Shown one piece after another: positions 45,306 to 53,609 of a stretch of 64,000 nucleotides of DNA. Below the pieces are notes generated by a model. It searched no databases. It saw only the letters and a list, made by a program, of their open reading frames with translations, and had not been told where the DNA came from. Numbering within the stretch: position 1 is the stretch's first letter; each line of letters begins with the position of its first letter. The translations under genes were made by a program, and so were the position numbers. Source of the DNA: an uncultured Flavobacteriales bacterium (GTDB lineage: Bacteria; Bacteroidota; Bacteroidia; Flavobacteriales; BACL11); NCBI GenBank assembly GCA_905181635.1, contig CAJIYM010000004.1, positions 142,264-206,263 of the forward strand, written 5' to 3'.

Positions 45306-46213
45306 TATTTTGTCCAGTGTGTTAAATCGACATTCAATAAGTCAGACAATTTCTTAACATCATCTTCAAAAAATTTATTCAACTTTATTCTTGTATTCTC
45401 CTTCATTGGCAAAACTTTATCAGTTGAGATAGAGATCAATGTCTCTCTAACAAATTTTTTAAAAAAATTTGGAGAAACTTTTTTTAAAACCGATTTTAAT
45501 GAGCTATTTTTCATAATAAAATGTTTCATTTTTTCATTCTTCCATCTTGTTCCGCCAACATTATGATGACTCAAAAAATCAATATTAGTGTCTATTGTTG
45601 TACCTAGAAAATCAAATACTTTTTTAATTTCCCCGTGAGTATCATCTCTGAAATCTTCATAAAAGACAATATGTACATCTTTAAAATTTACTTTATACTC
45701 TCTTACCATATCATAATACAATCCCATTTCCCTGTACATAACCATAGGAGTTAGACTAAATTCTTCATCCAATCTTCCTTCCTCAATTTCCAAAGCTTCT
45801 TCAAAAGAATTCTGCTCTTTAAAACCTCTGGAAACATGCTGGAATGCAGAATAAGCTCTATCTGTAGGATTACGTAGCATGATAATAATTTTCACATTCT
45901 CGCCAAGATATTTTTTTATATTACCTATTGCATGCTTATAAAAATATAAATACAAAACCGTAGATTCTCCAATAAATACTTCATCTTTCACATTATTAAA
46001 AAGAGATTTATATTCTTCCCAGTCCCAAACTCCATTATGTAATCTATGTTTAACTAAGTCTTTTATTAAGAATCTTGGTTCTTTCACTTTCATACCTTTT
46101 TTGTCGTACGAAGGCATAAAGACTTCAGGATGTTGATTTAAATAATTATGCAAAGAAGATGTACCACTTTTTGCAGCTCCTACAATCAAAAAATTTGGTA
46201 ACTTATCTTTCAT
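45305..46213 (-). CDS. PAPS-dependent sulfotransferase (first of the tandem trio)
   Basis: A 302-residue sulfotransferase. The PAPS loop is VGAAKSGTSSLHNYLNQHPE (about 11-30) and the 3'-phosphate motif is IIIMLRNPTDRAYSAFQHVS. It ends DLTHWTK. It carries a short basic insert after the first motif (SYDKKGMKVKEPRFL) that the neighbour lacks, perhaps part of acceptor binding. It overlaps the flippase gene by 11 bases. Confidence 0.9.
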   Translation of the reverse strand: MKDKLPNFLIVGAAKSGTSSLHNYLNQHPEVFMPSYDKKGMKVKEPRFLIKDLVKHRLHNGVWDWEEYKSLFNNVKDEVFIGESTVLYLYFYKHAIGNIKKYLGENVKIIIMLRNPTDRAYSAFQHVSRGFKEQNSFEEALEIEEGRLDEEFSLTPMVMYREMGLYYDMVREYKVNFKDVHIVFYEDFRDDTHGEIKKVFDFLGTTIDTNIDFLSHHNVGGTRWKNEKMKHFIMKNSSLKSVLKKVSPNFFKKFVRETLISISTDKVLPMKENTRIKLNKFFEDDVKKLSDLLNVDLTHWTK

Positions 46214-47567
46214 GTTTTACAAATGGGATATAAAAGGTGTAAAATCCAAACTTCTTTTTAATCACTAAAACCATACTTAAATTCCAAACTATTAAACTAG
46301 ACATAGAAGCTATTGCAGCCCCATTAATTCCATATATTGGTATTAACATTAAATTTAATAGTATATTTACAATAGCTCCAAAAAAGAGGATTTTTGCATA
46401 TACATTTTGATGTCCAGTCATTTGTAAAATATTACCTACTGATCCTGACAAGGAACTAATCAATCTCCCGCAAGATAAAAAGATAAATGCTGTAGCACCT
46501 ATTTTAAATTTATCACCAAACAAACCTAAAAAGAACTCAGGCAAAATAAAGAAAATCAAAGCAAGCGGAACAGTAGTCCAGAATATCATTTTAGTAGATT
46601 GATGAATCACTTTTTCCAATCCTTTAACATCATTTTTAGCAAACATCTCTGCAAATTTTGGAGAAGCAATGCTATTAATAGCCATGAGTGAAACTGCTGC
46701 AAACATAGAAAGTTTAAATGCGGTATAATAGACACCAACCTCTTCTATATTAGTTGTTATTCCATTTACAACATTTGGCGTGTCAATTGCTCCCAACATT
46801 AATTTATCAGTCCAAGCCATAATAAATTGAACAGATTGAGCAAACATTAGGGGAATAGAAATCTTGAATAAAGTAGAATAACTCATTACCTCCTTTTCTG
46901 CACTATCTTTTCCTTTTGATCTTTTATTTAACCAATATCTAAATGAAATAAATGACAATAACGATACAATTAAAACACTGATTAAATAAGCATAAACAGG
47001 AACATCTGAAGTAGTAAAAAATTGATATAATATAACAATAGATATTAAGGAAAATAATGCTTGAGCCATCCTATAGAAAAAAGAAAATTCTGCAATTCTC
47101 TTTAATCCCCTTAAACTCTGATAATGCAACATGAAAAAAATCATTGGAAGTACAAAAAATGCATTTATCTGAATATATAATGGATTTGCATTTATCAATT
47201 CTGAGATTGGAACCGATAAAAAATACATTAGCACAGAAGCAACAATTGAACTGATTGAGAGAACAGAGATAACTTGTTTTCGGAATTTGAAAATACTTGT
47301 CCATTTATCTTGTGAGGCAAAAGATGCTATAAAACGGATAGAAGTTGTATCCAATCCAAGTTTAGCTATAAGGGTGAATAATCTTAGAACTGCTATTGCC
47401 AGCACATAATCTCCCAGTCCTTTTGCTCCAAATAAATTTGCAATTACTAAAGTCAGTAGGTATCCAACTGTTAAACCTCCAAATCTTAAAATAAAAGATA
47501 TTCCTCCACCTTTTAAGAGTTCAGAAAAATCTCTATCTTCTAATACCTTTTGAAATATTTTTTTCAT
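46203..47567 (-). CDS. Wzx-like flippase (polysaccharide biosynthesis/MATE-like transporter)
   Basis: A 454-residue inner-membrane protein with about fourteen helices, starting with the family's amphipathic FSELLKGGGISFILRFGGLT. It has ISIPLMFAQSVQFIMAWTDKLMLG in the middle, a typical MOP-superfamily helix, and GAIVNILLNLMLIPIYGINGAAIAS near the C-terminus. Members flip undecaprenyl-diphosphate-linked glycan units to the periplasmic face. Position beside the sulfotransferases suggests sulfation occurs before flipping, on the cytosolic side where PAPS is. Confidence 0.9.
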   Translation of the reverse strand: MKKIFQKVLEDRDFSELLKGGGISFILRFGGLTVGYLLTLVIANLFGAKGLGDYVLAIAVLRLFTLIAKLGLDTTSIRFIASFASQDKWTSIFKFRKQVISVLSISSIVASVLMYFLSVPISELINANPLYIQINAFFVLPMIFFMLHYQSLRGLKRIAEFSFFYRMAQALFSLISIVILYQFFTTSDVPVYAYLISVLIVSLLSFISFRYWLNKRSKGKDSAEKEVMSYSTLFKISIPLMFAQSVQFIMAWTDKLMLGAIDTPNVVNGITTNIEEVGVYYTAFKLSMFAAVSLMAINSIASPKFAEMFAKNDVKGLEKVIHQSTKMIFWTTVPLALIFFILPEFFLGLFGDKFKIGATAFIFLSCGRLISSLSGSVGNILQMTGHQNVYAKILFFGAIVNILLNLMLIPIYGINGAAIASMSSLIVWNLSMVLVIKKKFGFYTFYIPFVKHER

Positions 47568-47571
47568 AAAA

Positions 47572-48363
47572 CTAATTCACTAAAAACCATGGATTAAGTA
47601 AGTTTTCTTTATTATAAATTACATCTTCAGTTGAATTATATTGTTTAACAGAAAAACCTGCATATTTAGCAATTGCATGTCCTGCCCCTGTATCCCATTC
47701 CATTGTTGGCGAATACCTAGGATATGCATCTGCCTTTCCCTCTGCAACCATACAAATCTTTAATGATGAGCCAACTGCCATTATTTCTATATTACCATAC
47801 TTCTGTTTCATTTGATCAAAAAACACTTCTGTTTCATCTGACATATGAGAACGGGAACCAACAATCACATGATTTAATCTTTTATGATCAATTGGCAATG
47901 AATCGGAAAGCTCAATTAATGTCTCTAGACTTTTAATTACTGAATTGGTGCTTACCTTGTAAGAGCCTAACCCCTCCATAGCAAAATACAATTCTTCTTT
48001 TACAGGAACATAAATTACCCCCATAATTGGGTCTCCATTATGAATCAATGCTATATTAACAGTAAACTCGCCATTTCTTCTTACAAATTCTTTAGTTCCA
48101 TCTAATGGGTCAACCAGCCAAAAATACTCCCAATCCTTTCTTTGTGAATAAGTAATTTCAGCACCCTCTTCACTTAAAATAGGAATTTCTGTGCCTGACA
48201 AATAATCTTCTATTACGTCATTACAATTTTTATCTGCCATAGTTAGAGGAGATTTATCATCCTTGTGTTCAACGATAAAATTAGAAGCATATACATCCAT
48301 AATAGAATGACCTCCTTCAATAGAAGCGTTAATAGATTTTATCAATAGTTCCTTAAAATTCAT
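47572..48363 (-). CDS. cysQ: 3'(2'),5'-bisphosphate nucleotidase CysQ
   Basis: Removes the 3'-phosphate from PAP, the by-product of sulfotransfer, which otherwise inhibits sulfotransferases and exonucleases. The 263-residue product has the inositol-monophosphatase-fold metal sites: SEEGAE, LVDPLDGTKEFVRRNGEFTV and the C-terminal MEWDTGAGHAI. Within this gene train it most likely sustains the four sulfotransferases. It overlaps the deoC-like gene by 11 bases and precedes the flippase by four bases. Confidence 0.93.
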   Translation of the reverse strand: MNFKELLIKSINASIEGGHSIMDVYASNFIVEHKDDKSPLTMADKNCNDVIEDYLSGTEIPILSEEGAEITYSQRKDWEYFWLVDPLDGTKEFVRRNGEFTVNIALIHNGDPIMGVIYVPVKEELYFAMEGLGSYKVSTNSVIKSLETLIELSDSLPIDHKRLNHVIVGSRSHMSDETEVFFDQMKQKYGNIEIMAVGSSLKICMVAEGKADAYPRYSPTMEWDTGAGHAIAKYAGFSVKQYNSTEDVIYNKENLLNPWFLVN

Positions 48364-49093
48364 TTTCTTGCTTTTCTTTGTTTATAAGTACCGCCTTAGA
48401 CGTGCCAATCCTTGTTGCTCCTGCTTTTATCATTGACATACAATCTTTAAGGCTTGAGATACCCCCAGAAGCTTTTATTTGTAAATTTCCAGCAACGTAT
48501 TTAATAATTTTAACATCTTCAACTGTAGCCCCATAACTTCCATAATATCCTGTAGATGTTTTAATAAAAACCTTATTTGTATTTTGAGGAAAATTAGAAT
48601 GCACGAGTCTTGAAATTCTTTTAGAAATACTTCTTATTTCATCTTTTGATAGAGCACCTGTTTCAATTATCCACTTTATTATTTTTTTATGCCCCAATAC
48701 AAACTTAGTTACTTCAATAATATCATTATCAAACTTCTCAAAACTACCTCTTTTAAATGCATTATAATCACAAACATAATCAATATCATACACCCCTCTT
48801 TCAATAGCTAATTTCCCCTCAGATATTTTTTGTTTAGTAGAGCTTGTTCCAAAAGGAAAGTCAACAACAGTACCTACTTTTAACTTTGATTTAGATATCT
48901 CGATTAATTCTTTAGCTAATGTTATAAATTCTGAACGAATCATAATACATGCAAAATTTGCATCAATCGCTTCCATTATATAATTTATAACAATTTCTTT
49001 TGTTTCAATTGCTGAAACACCTGTTTCATCAGTAGTTTTAAGATAAGTTGAATCTAGGTAACTTGCTATATTTACTTTTTTTTTCAATGTCAT
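48353..49093 (-). CDS. deoC: Deoxyribose-phosphate aldolase-like protein
   Basis: Class I aldolase; the standard reaction splits 2-deoxyribose 5-phosphate to glyceraldehyde 3-phosphate and acetaldehyde. About 246 residues from ATG 49093 (MTLKKKVNIASYLDSTYLKT). A start at 49126 is open but lies upstream of the promoter element at 49106-49113. The Schiff-base lysine motif is FIKTSTGYYG and the second lysine is in IKASGGISSLKD, as in DeoC. The Asp of IDYVCDYNAF fits the third catalytic residue. Being first in the sulfated-glycan train is odd: its product could be a sugar-phosphate intermediate rather than a nucleoside breakdown step, but that is inference. Confidence 0.85.
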   Translation of the reverse strand: MTLKKKVNIASYLDSTYLKTTDETGVSAIETKEIVINYIMEAIDANFACIMIRSEFITLAKELIEISKSKLKVGTVVDFPFGTSSTKQKISEGKLAIERGVYDIDYVCDYNAFKRGSFEKFDNDIIEVTKFVLGHKKIIKWIIETGALSKDEIRSISKRISRLVHSNFPQNTNKVFIKTSTGYYGSYGATVEDVKIIKYVAGNLQIKASGGISSLKDCMSMIKAGATRIGTSKAVLINKEKQENEF

Positions 49094-49105
49094 ATTTAAC
49101 AAAGC

Positions 49106-49113
49106 CAAATCTA
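49106..49113 (-). promoter_or_regulatory. -7 promoter element for the deoC-cysQ-wzx glycan operon
   Basis: On the minus strand this reads TAGATTTG, an exact TAnnTTTG match 13 bases before the ATG at 49093. It would drive the long minus-strand train. Confidence 0.5.
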
Positions 49114-49160
49114 AATAAAAAATCACACAACTAGTGCATTTAAAAATTGATAAAATTTCC

Positions 49161-49168
49161 TAAATTTG
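49161..49168 (+). promoter_or_regulatory. -7 promoter element for cysCDN
   Basis: TAAATTTG, an exact TAnnTTTG match 13 bases before the cysC ATG. It lies about 50 bases from the opposing deoC element, so the PAPS genes and the glycan genes diverge from one short shared region. Confidence 0.5.
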
Positions 49169-49180
49169 TAAGCTCAAATT

Positions 49181-49795
49181 ATGAAAGAATCTAAAGATAA
49201 TTTATTTCCAATTTTTAACGAAATTCTAAAAAAAGAGGAGAAAGAAATATTGTTAAAACAAAATGCAAAAGTAATCTGGATGACTGGACTTTCTGGTTCT
49301 GGGAAAACTACTATTGCCAAAGGAGTAGAAAGACATCTACATTCAATAGGTATTCTCAATCAACTTTTGGATGGAGATAATATCCGAGTAGGAATCAGTA
49401 ACAATCTTACTTTTTCTTCAGAAGACAGAGCTGAAAACATAAGAAGGATTTCAGAAGTAAGCAAGCTTTTTCTAAATTGCGGAGTAATAACTTTAAATTG
49501 TTTTGTAAGTCCAACAATTGAGATTAGAAATATTGCAAAAGAAATAATTGGAGTAGATAATTTTATTGAAGTATATATAAACGCTTCTGTTAATACCTGT
49601 GAAGAAAGAGATGTAAAAGGTCTCTATAGGAAAGCTAGAAATGGAGAAATCCAAGATTTTACAGGAATTAGCGCACCATTTGAAGCTCCTAAATCACCAA
49701 AAATAGAAATAAATACAAACCAGCTCTCCATTGATGAATCGGTACAGAAAGTTTTGGATTACATCTTGCCGATTATAAAAACAAGTAAAATATGA
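49181..49795 (+). CDS. cysC: Adenylylsulfate (APS) kinase
   Basis: Phosphorylates APS to PAPS, the donor for sulfotransferases. The 204-residue product has the P-loop GLSGSGKTT (36-44), LLDGDNIRVGISNNLTFSSEDR (the APS-binding DGD and NxxLxFS parts), RRISEVSKLF, and the KGLYRKARNGEIQDFTGISAPFE lid. It is a stand-alone kinase, not fused to CysN. It overlaps cysD by four bases (ATGA). It heads a three-gene operon divergent from the sulfotransferase train. Confidence 0.96.
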   Translation: MKESKDNLFPIFNEILKKEEKEILLKQNAKVIWMTGLSGSGKTTIAKGVERHLHSIGILNQLLDGDNIRVGISNNLTFSSEDRAENIRRISEVSKLFLNCGVITLNCFVSPTIEIRNIAKEIIGVDNFIEVYINASVNTCEERDVKGLYRKARNGEIQDFTGISAPFEAPKSPKIEINTNQLSIDESVQKVLDYILPIIKTSKI

Positions 49796-50697
49796 GTTCA
49801 TACAACTTAACACACTTAATGGAATTAGAATCGGAAGCAATTTTTATTATAAGAGAAGTGGCTGCACAGTTTGAAAAACCTGTGATGTTATTTTCTGGTG
49901 GAAAAGATTCTATCATTATGTTCCATCTTGCCAGAAAGGCATTTCATCCAGGAAAAGTTCCTTTTCCACTAATGCATATTGATACTGGTCATAACTTCCC
50001 AGAAACTATTGAATTTAGAGACAGATTAATAAAAGAAACAGGAGAAACATTAATTGTGAAATATGTTCAAGATTCAATTGACAAAGGAACTGCAGTCGAA
50101 GAAAGCGGAATAAATGCATCACGAAATGGATTGCAAACAATAACCCTTTTAGAAGGGATAGAGCAAGGAAAATATGATTGCGCATTGGGAGGAGCAAGAA
50201 GGGATGAAGAAAAAGCAAGAGCTAAAGAAAGATTCTTTTCCCACAGAGATGAATTTGGGCAATGGGACCCTAAAAATCAAAGGCCAGAACTTTGGAACCT
50301 GTTTAATGGAAAAAAGAAAATGGGAGAACATTTTAGAATATTCCCAATTTCTAATTGGACAGAAATGGATGTTTGGCAATATATATTACATGAAAAACTT
50401 GAGTTACCTTCATTATATTTTTCTCATAAAAGAGAAGTAGTAATCAGAAATGGAGTCTTACTTGGTAAATGCAACTACATACAATTAAAAGATAGTGAGA
50501 AATGGGTAGAAAAAAATATTAGATGTAGAACTATTGGAGATATGACTTGCACAGGAGTTACAGAATCAAATGCAGTAACTTTAGAAGAAATTATTGAAGA
50601 AGTAGCAACAACAAAAGTGACAGAGAGAGGAGGAAGAACTGACGACAAAAGATCTGAAGCAGCTATGGAAGATAGAAAAAAAGAAGGGTACTTTTAA
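49792..50697 (+). CDS. cysD: Sulfate adenylyltransferase subunit 2
   Basis: Catalytic subunit of ATP sulfurylase, making APS from sulfate and ATP. The 301-residue protein has the PP-loop SGGKDSIIMFHLARKAF (35-51), the RRDEEKARAKER stretch, GLQTITLLEGIEQG, and the typical end GGRTDDKRSEAAMEDRKKEGYF. It is coupled to cysC by overlap and followed by cysN after 8 bases. Confidence 0.97.
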   Translation: MSSYNLTHLMELESEAIFIIREVAAQFEKPVMLFSGGKDSIIMFHLARKAFHPGKVPFPLMHIDTGHNFPETIEFRDRLIKETGETLIVKYVQDSIDKGTAVEESGINASRNGLQTITLLEGIEQGKYDCALGGARRDEEKARAKERFFSHRDEFGQWDPKNQRPELWNLFNGKKKMGEHFRIFPISNWTEMDVWQYILHEKLELPSLYFSHKREVVIRNGVLLGKCNYIQLKDSEKWVEKNIRCRTIGDMTCTGVTESNAVTLEEIIEEVATTKVTERGGRTDDKRSEAAMEDRKKEGYF

Positions 50698-50705
50698 AAA
50701 AGATT

Positions 50706-51974
50706 ATGAGCGAAACAAAAGGATATTTAGATATGGAGCTTCTACGATTCACAACTGCAGGAAGTGTTGATGATGGCAAAAGTACTTTGATTGGCAGATT
50801 ACTTTATGATAGTAAAGCAATTTTTGAAGATCAAATGGAATTATTAGAAGAAACTAGTAAACAAAGAGGAGAGAATGGCGTAAACCTTGCACTTTTAACA
50901 GATGGATTAAGATCAGAAAGAGAGCAAGGAATTACTATTGATGTAGCTTACAGGTACTTTGCAACTCCAAAGAGAAAATTTATTATCGCAGATACACCAG
51001 GACATATCCAATATACCCGTAATATGGTTACAGGAGCCTCTACTGCAAACTTGGCATTACTTTTAGTAGATGCTCGTCATGGTATAGTTGAACAAACTAA
51101 AAGACATGCTTTTATTGCTTCTCTTTTACAAATTCCTCACATTGCTGTTTGTATAAATAAAATGGATTTAGTAGATTACAATCAAGGAGAATTTGAGAAA
51201 ATTAAATCTGATTTTGAGAGTTTTTCTTCTAAACTAGAAATAAAAGATATTCACTTTGTTCCTATTTCGGCTTTGAATGGAGATAATGTTGTTGACCGTT
51301 CTAAAAATATGGATTGGTATGAAGGATCTACGTTAATGCACCTTTTAGAAAATATTCACATTGGCTCAGACCAGAATCATATAGATTGTAGATTTCCAAT
51401 ACAATATGTAGTTCGCCCTCAATCCAAAGAATATCCAGACTATAGAGGTTATGCTGGAAGAATTGAAGGCGGAGTTTTTAAACCAGGAGATAATGTAACA
51501 GTTCTTCCTTCAGGGTTTACATCTAAAATTAAATCTATTGACACTTTTGACGGTAAAGTAGCTGAAGCTTTTTCTCCTATGTCAGTTTGTATAACCTTAG
51601 TAGATAATATTGATATTAGTAGAGGAGATATGCTAGTAAGAGAAAACAATAAGCCCAAAGTTGAGCAAGATATTGATGTTATGATTTGTTGGATGAATGA
51701 AAAGAAAATGATTCCTAAAGGGAAGTATACTATCAGACATACTAGCCAAACTGCTAGATGCATTGTTAAAGAAGTGAAGTACAAAATAGATATTAATACT
51801 TTACACAGAATGGAGGATGAAAAAGAGATAGGACTAAACGATATAGGCAGAATTACTATACGAACAACTAAACCTTTATTCTTTGATAGTTATATAAGAA
51901 ATAGAAATACAGGAAGTATTATTTTAATAGATGAAGCAACAAACGAAACAGTTGCTGCTGGAATGGCAATCTAG
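50706..51974 (+). CDS. cysN: Sulfate adenylyltransferase subunit 1 (GTPase)
   Basis: Regulatory GTPase subunit of ATP sulfurylase; GTP hydrolysis drives APS formation. The 422-residue, EF-Tu-like protein has GSVDDGKST (19-27), the switch segment REQGITIDVAYRYF, ADTPGH and NKMD, then two beta-barrel domains. The length matches CysN alone, without a fused APS kinase. It ends three bases from a convergent small zinc-ribbon gene. No PAPS-reductase or sulfite-reductase gene follows. Confidence 0.97.
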   Translation: MSETKGYLDMELLRFTTAGSVDDGKSTLIGRLLYDSKAIFEDQMELLEETSKQRGENGVNLALLTDGLRSEREQGITIDVAYRYFATPKRKFIIADTPGHIQYTRNMVTGASTANLALLLVDARHGIVEQTKRHAFIASLLQIPHIAVCINKMDLVDYNQGEFEKIKSDFESFSSKLEIKDIHFVPISALNGDNVVDRSKNMDWYEGSTLMHLLENIHIGSDQNHIDCRFPIQYVVRPQSKEYPDYRGYAGRIEGGVFKPGDNVTVLPSGFTSKIKSIDTFDGKVAEAFSPMSVCITLVDNIDISRGDMLVRENNKPKVEQDIDVMICWMNEKKMIPKGKYTIRHTSQTARCIVKEVKYKIDINTLHRMEDEKEIGLNDIGRITIRTTKPLFFDSYIRNRNTGSIILIDEATNETVAAGMAI

Positions 51975-51977
51975 TTA

Positions 51978-52169
51978 TTATATAGCACAATTCATATCTT
52001 CCCCACAACATAAAGGAGATTTTATTTTACCATGTCCATTTGGGCATTTTGAAATCTGCACCTGTATACCATCATCTAACTTGAGAACATCATTAACTAA
52101 TGGAGCATCACATTTACCGCAAGTTGCATTAACAGACATACCACATTTATCACACTTATAAGTTTCCAT
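51978..52169 (-). CDS. Small zinc-ribbon protein
   Basis: A 63-residue protein with two CxxC pairs (YKCDKCG and ATCGKCD), then CPNGHGKIKSPLCCGEDMNC with further Cys and His, suggesting one or two bound zinc ions. The start is ATG 52169 (METYKCDKCGM). A frame extension to 52208 adds residues upstream of the promoter element at 52182-52189. Function unknown; resembles rubredoxin-like or zinc-ribbon small proteins common in Flavobacteriia. Nothing ties it to the sulfation genes except position. Confidence 0.7.
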   Translation of the reverse strand: METYKCDKCGMSVNATCGKCDAPLVNDVLKLDDGIQVQISKCPNGHGKIKSPLCCGEDMNCAI

Positions 52170-52181
52170 AATTTTTTTTAG

Positions 52182-52189
52182 CAAATATA
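52182..52189 (-). promoter_or_regulatory. -7 promoter element for the small zinc-ribbon gene
   Basis: On the minus strand this reads TATATTTG, an exact TAnnTTTG match 13 bases before ATG 52169. The remaining ~150 bases to 52350 are AT-rich with no other supported feature apart from the weak hairpin at 52337-52365. Confidence 0.5.
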
Positions 52190-52336
52190 AAGAAAAAGTT
52201 AAAACCATTTCATAAAATAATTCCTCAAGTTTACTTTAGTAAATTTATTAGCGAAGCAAAAGAGCTAAAAATTTTAGTTTTAACGCAATATAATAATATG
52301 ACAGAGCCTCCGTTATAATCATGCTACTCTGATAAA

Positions 52337-52365
52337 AATAAAAAACCACTTAATTGAGCGGGTTT
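52337..52365 (-). terminator. Possible terminator at the end of the MFS transporter gene
   Basis: On the minus strand an imperfect hairpin (AACC, bulge, CT, loop, AG, T, GGTT) includes the stop codon and is followed by TTTTATTTTT. The stem is weak. Confidence 0.35.
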
Positions 52366-53591
52366 ATTTTATTTATGACTTTTCTTTTTTCATAATCCAG
52401 CACTAATAAATAATACATAAACACACCAAAAGCATACAAAGCAGCTGTTATATAAAATATATAAGCATAAGGTAGACCTTCAGCTTTTAAGTACCTAAAT
52501 ATTTGCGAACTAAAAAACCAACTACCACTCCAAATTGCTGCCATAATAGCGCTAAGCATTTCCTGGTTTTTCTTTCCTACATAATTCATAGTAAGCTCTG
52601 ATGTCATTGGGGCAGCCATATTCATTAGTGGAGTTCTTATCCAGAAGCATAAAACAGCTATAGGAAATGCCCACCAATAATGAATGAAAAACTCAGTTGT
52701 AGCTAAAGCAATTAAAGCAATAACTGCAGTGATTTGGGTGTAAGTAATTCCTTTTTTAAAACCTAACTTATTTTTCACATTAGGAACAAGTAAGGCCAAA
52801 ATAGCAACTAGTACACTAGCAACTCCACCTATAACAGCAAATCCTGTAGAATCTACCTGAAAGTTATGAAAAAAGAATAAATTAATGAAGGGAATAGTTA
52901 AACCCGCTCCAACAGCAATAATAAGCGTAGGAATAATAGCCTTAAGCAACAAATCCCAATCATAGGATTTCCATTGCAAATCTTTTTTGACAGGTACAAC
53001 CACATCAACCTTCATTTTTAGCAGATAATACACTCCAAAAAATCCTATAAAAGCAATAAATAATAAAATAATTCCCTCGTCAATTTCATGCATAAACTGA
53101 CCAAATCCAAAAATGATTATTCCACTTAAAATTGTCCCAAAACTATGAGTTGCATAATTTAAGGATATAGCATGTGATTGATTATGGCTAGCTGTATTTC
53201 GCATTACATAAGGCAATGAACTTACTTGAAATAAAGTAAAAACAATACCCCATAAAACAAATAACAACGGCAAATACTTATAACAAGCATTTTGCACTGC
53301 AAATACTAAAAAAATAGCTACTAATGGCACGCCCAAACTGCCCATCATAAAAAAAGATTTCAATGGCCTGCCCTTTATATAAAATCCTAGAGGAAATGCT
53401 AGCAACATAACAGCCAGAAAGCGATAGGAAATGAAATTGGCTATCTCTGGGTCAGAAAATCCTTGCTTTGCTAAATAAATATTTAAAATCAAAAAGAAAG
53501 CCGCCCCAATCAACTGAACAAAAAATTCTGCCTTTATCATCAAAAGCACATGCTCCTCTAATTGTAAATATGATTTAATTATTTTTTTCAA
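52350..53591 (-). CDS. MFS transporter
   Basis: A 413-residue protein with about twelve membrane helices arranged in two six-helix halves, joined by a loop near 190-205 (LKMKVDVVVPVKKDLQWKSYD). The substrate is unknown; no drug- or sugar-specific motif stands out. GFYIKGRPLKSF after helix 2 is in the place of the MFS A-motif but does not match it well. It lies 18 bases after the DUF4286 gene and is probably the last gene of the serS operon. Confidence 0.82.
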   Translation of the reverse strand: MKKIIKSYLQLEEHVLLMIKAEFFVQLIGAAFFLILNIYLAKQGFSDPEIANFISYRFLAVMLLAFPLGFYIKGRPLKSFFMMGSLGVPLVAIFLVFAVQNACYKYLPLLFVLWGIVFTLFQVSSLPYVMRNTASHNQSHAISLNYATHSFGTILSGIIIFGFGQFMHEIDEGIILLFIAFIGFFGVYYLLKMKVDVVVPVKKDLQWKSYDWDLLLKAIIPTLIIAVGAGLTIPFINLFFFHNFQVDSTGFAVIGGVASVLVAILALLVPNVKNKLGFKKGITYTQITAVIALIALATTEFFIHYWWAFPIAVLCFWIRTPLMNMAAPMTSELTMNYVGKKNQEMLSAIMAAIWSGSWFFSSQIFRYLKAEGLPYAYIFYITAALYAFGVFMYYLLVLDYEKRKVINKINPLN

Positions 53592-53609
53592 AATAGAAGA
53601 ATACCAATT

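Noticed and set aside
31807-49093. Recently acquired island or prophage
   Set aside because: No integrase, transposase, att-like repeats or tRNA junction flank the locus. A composition shift would need a computed GC and codon profile.
49181-51974. cysCDN as part of assimilatory sulfate reduction
   Set aside because: No reductase genes are adjacent, while sulfotransferases and cysQ are; a sulfation role fits better, though dual use cannot be ruled out from this window.
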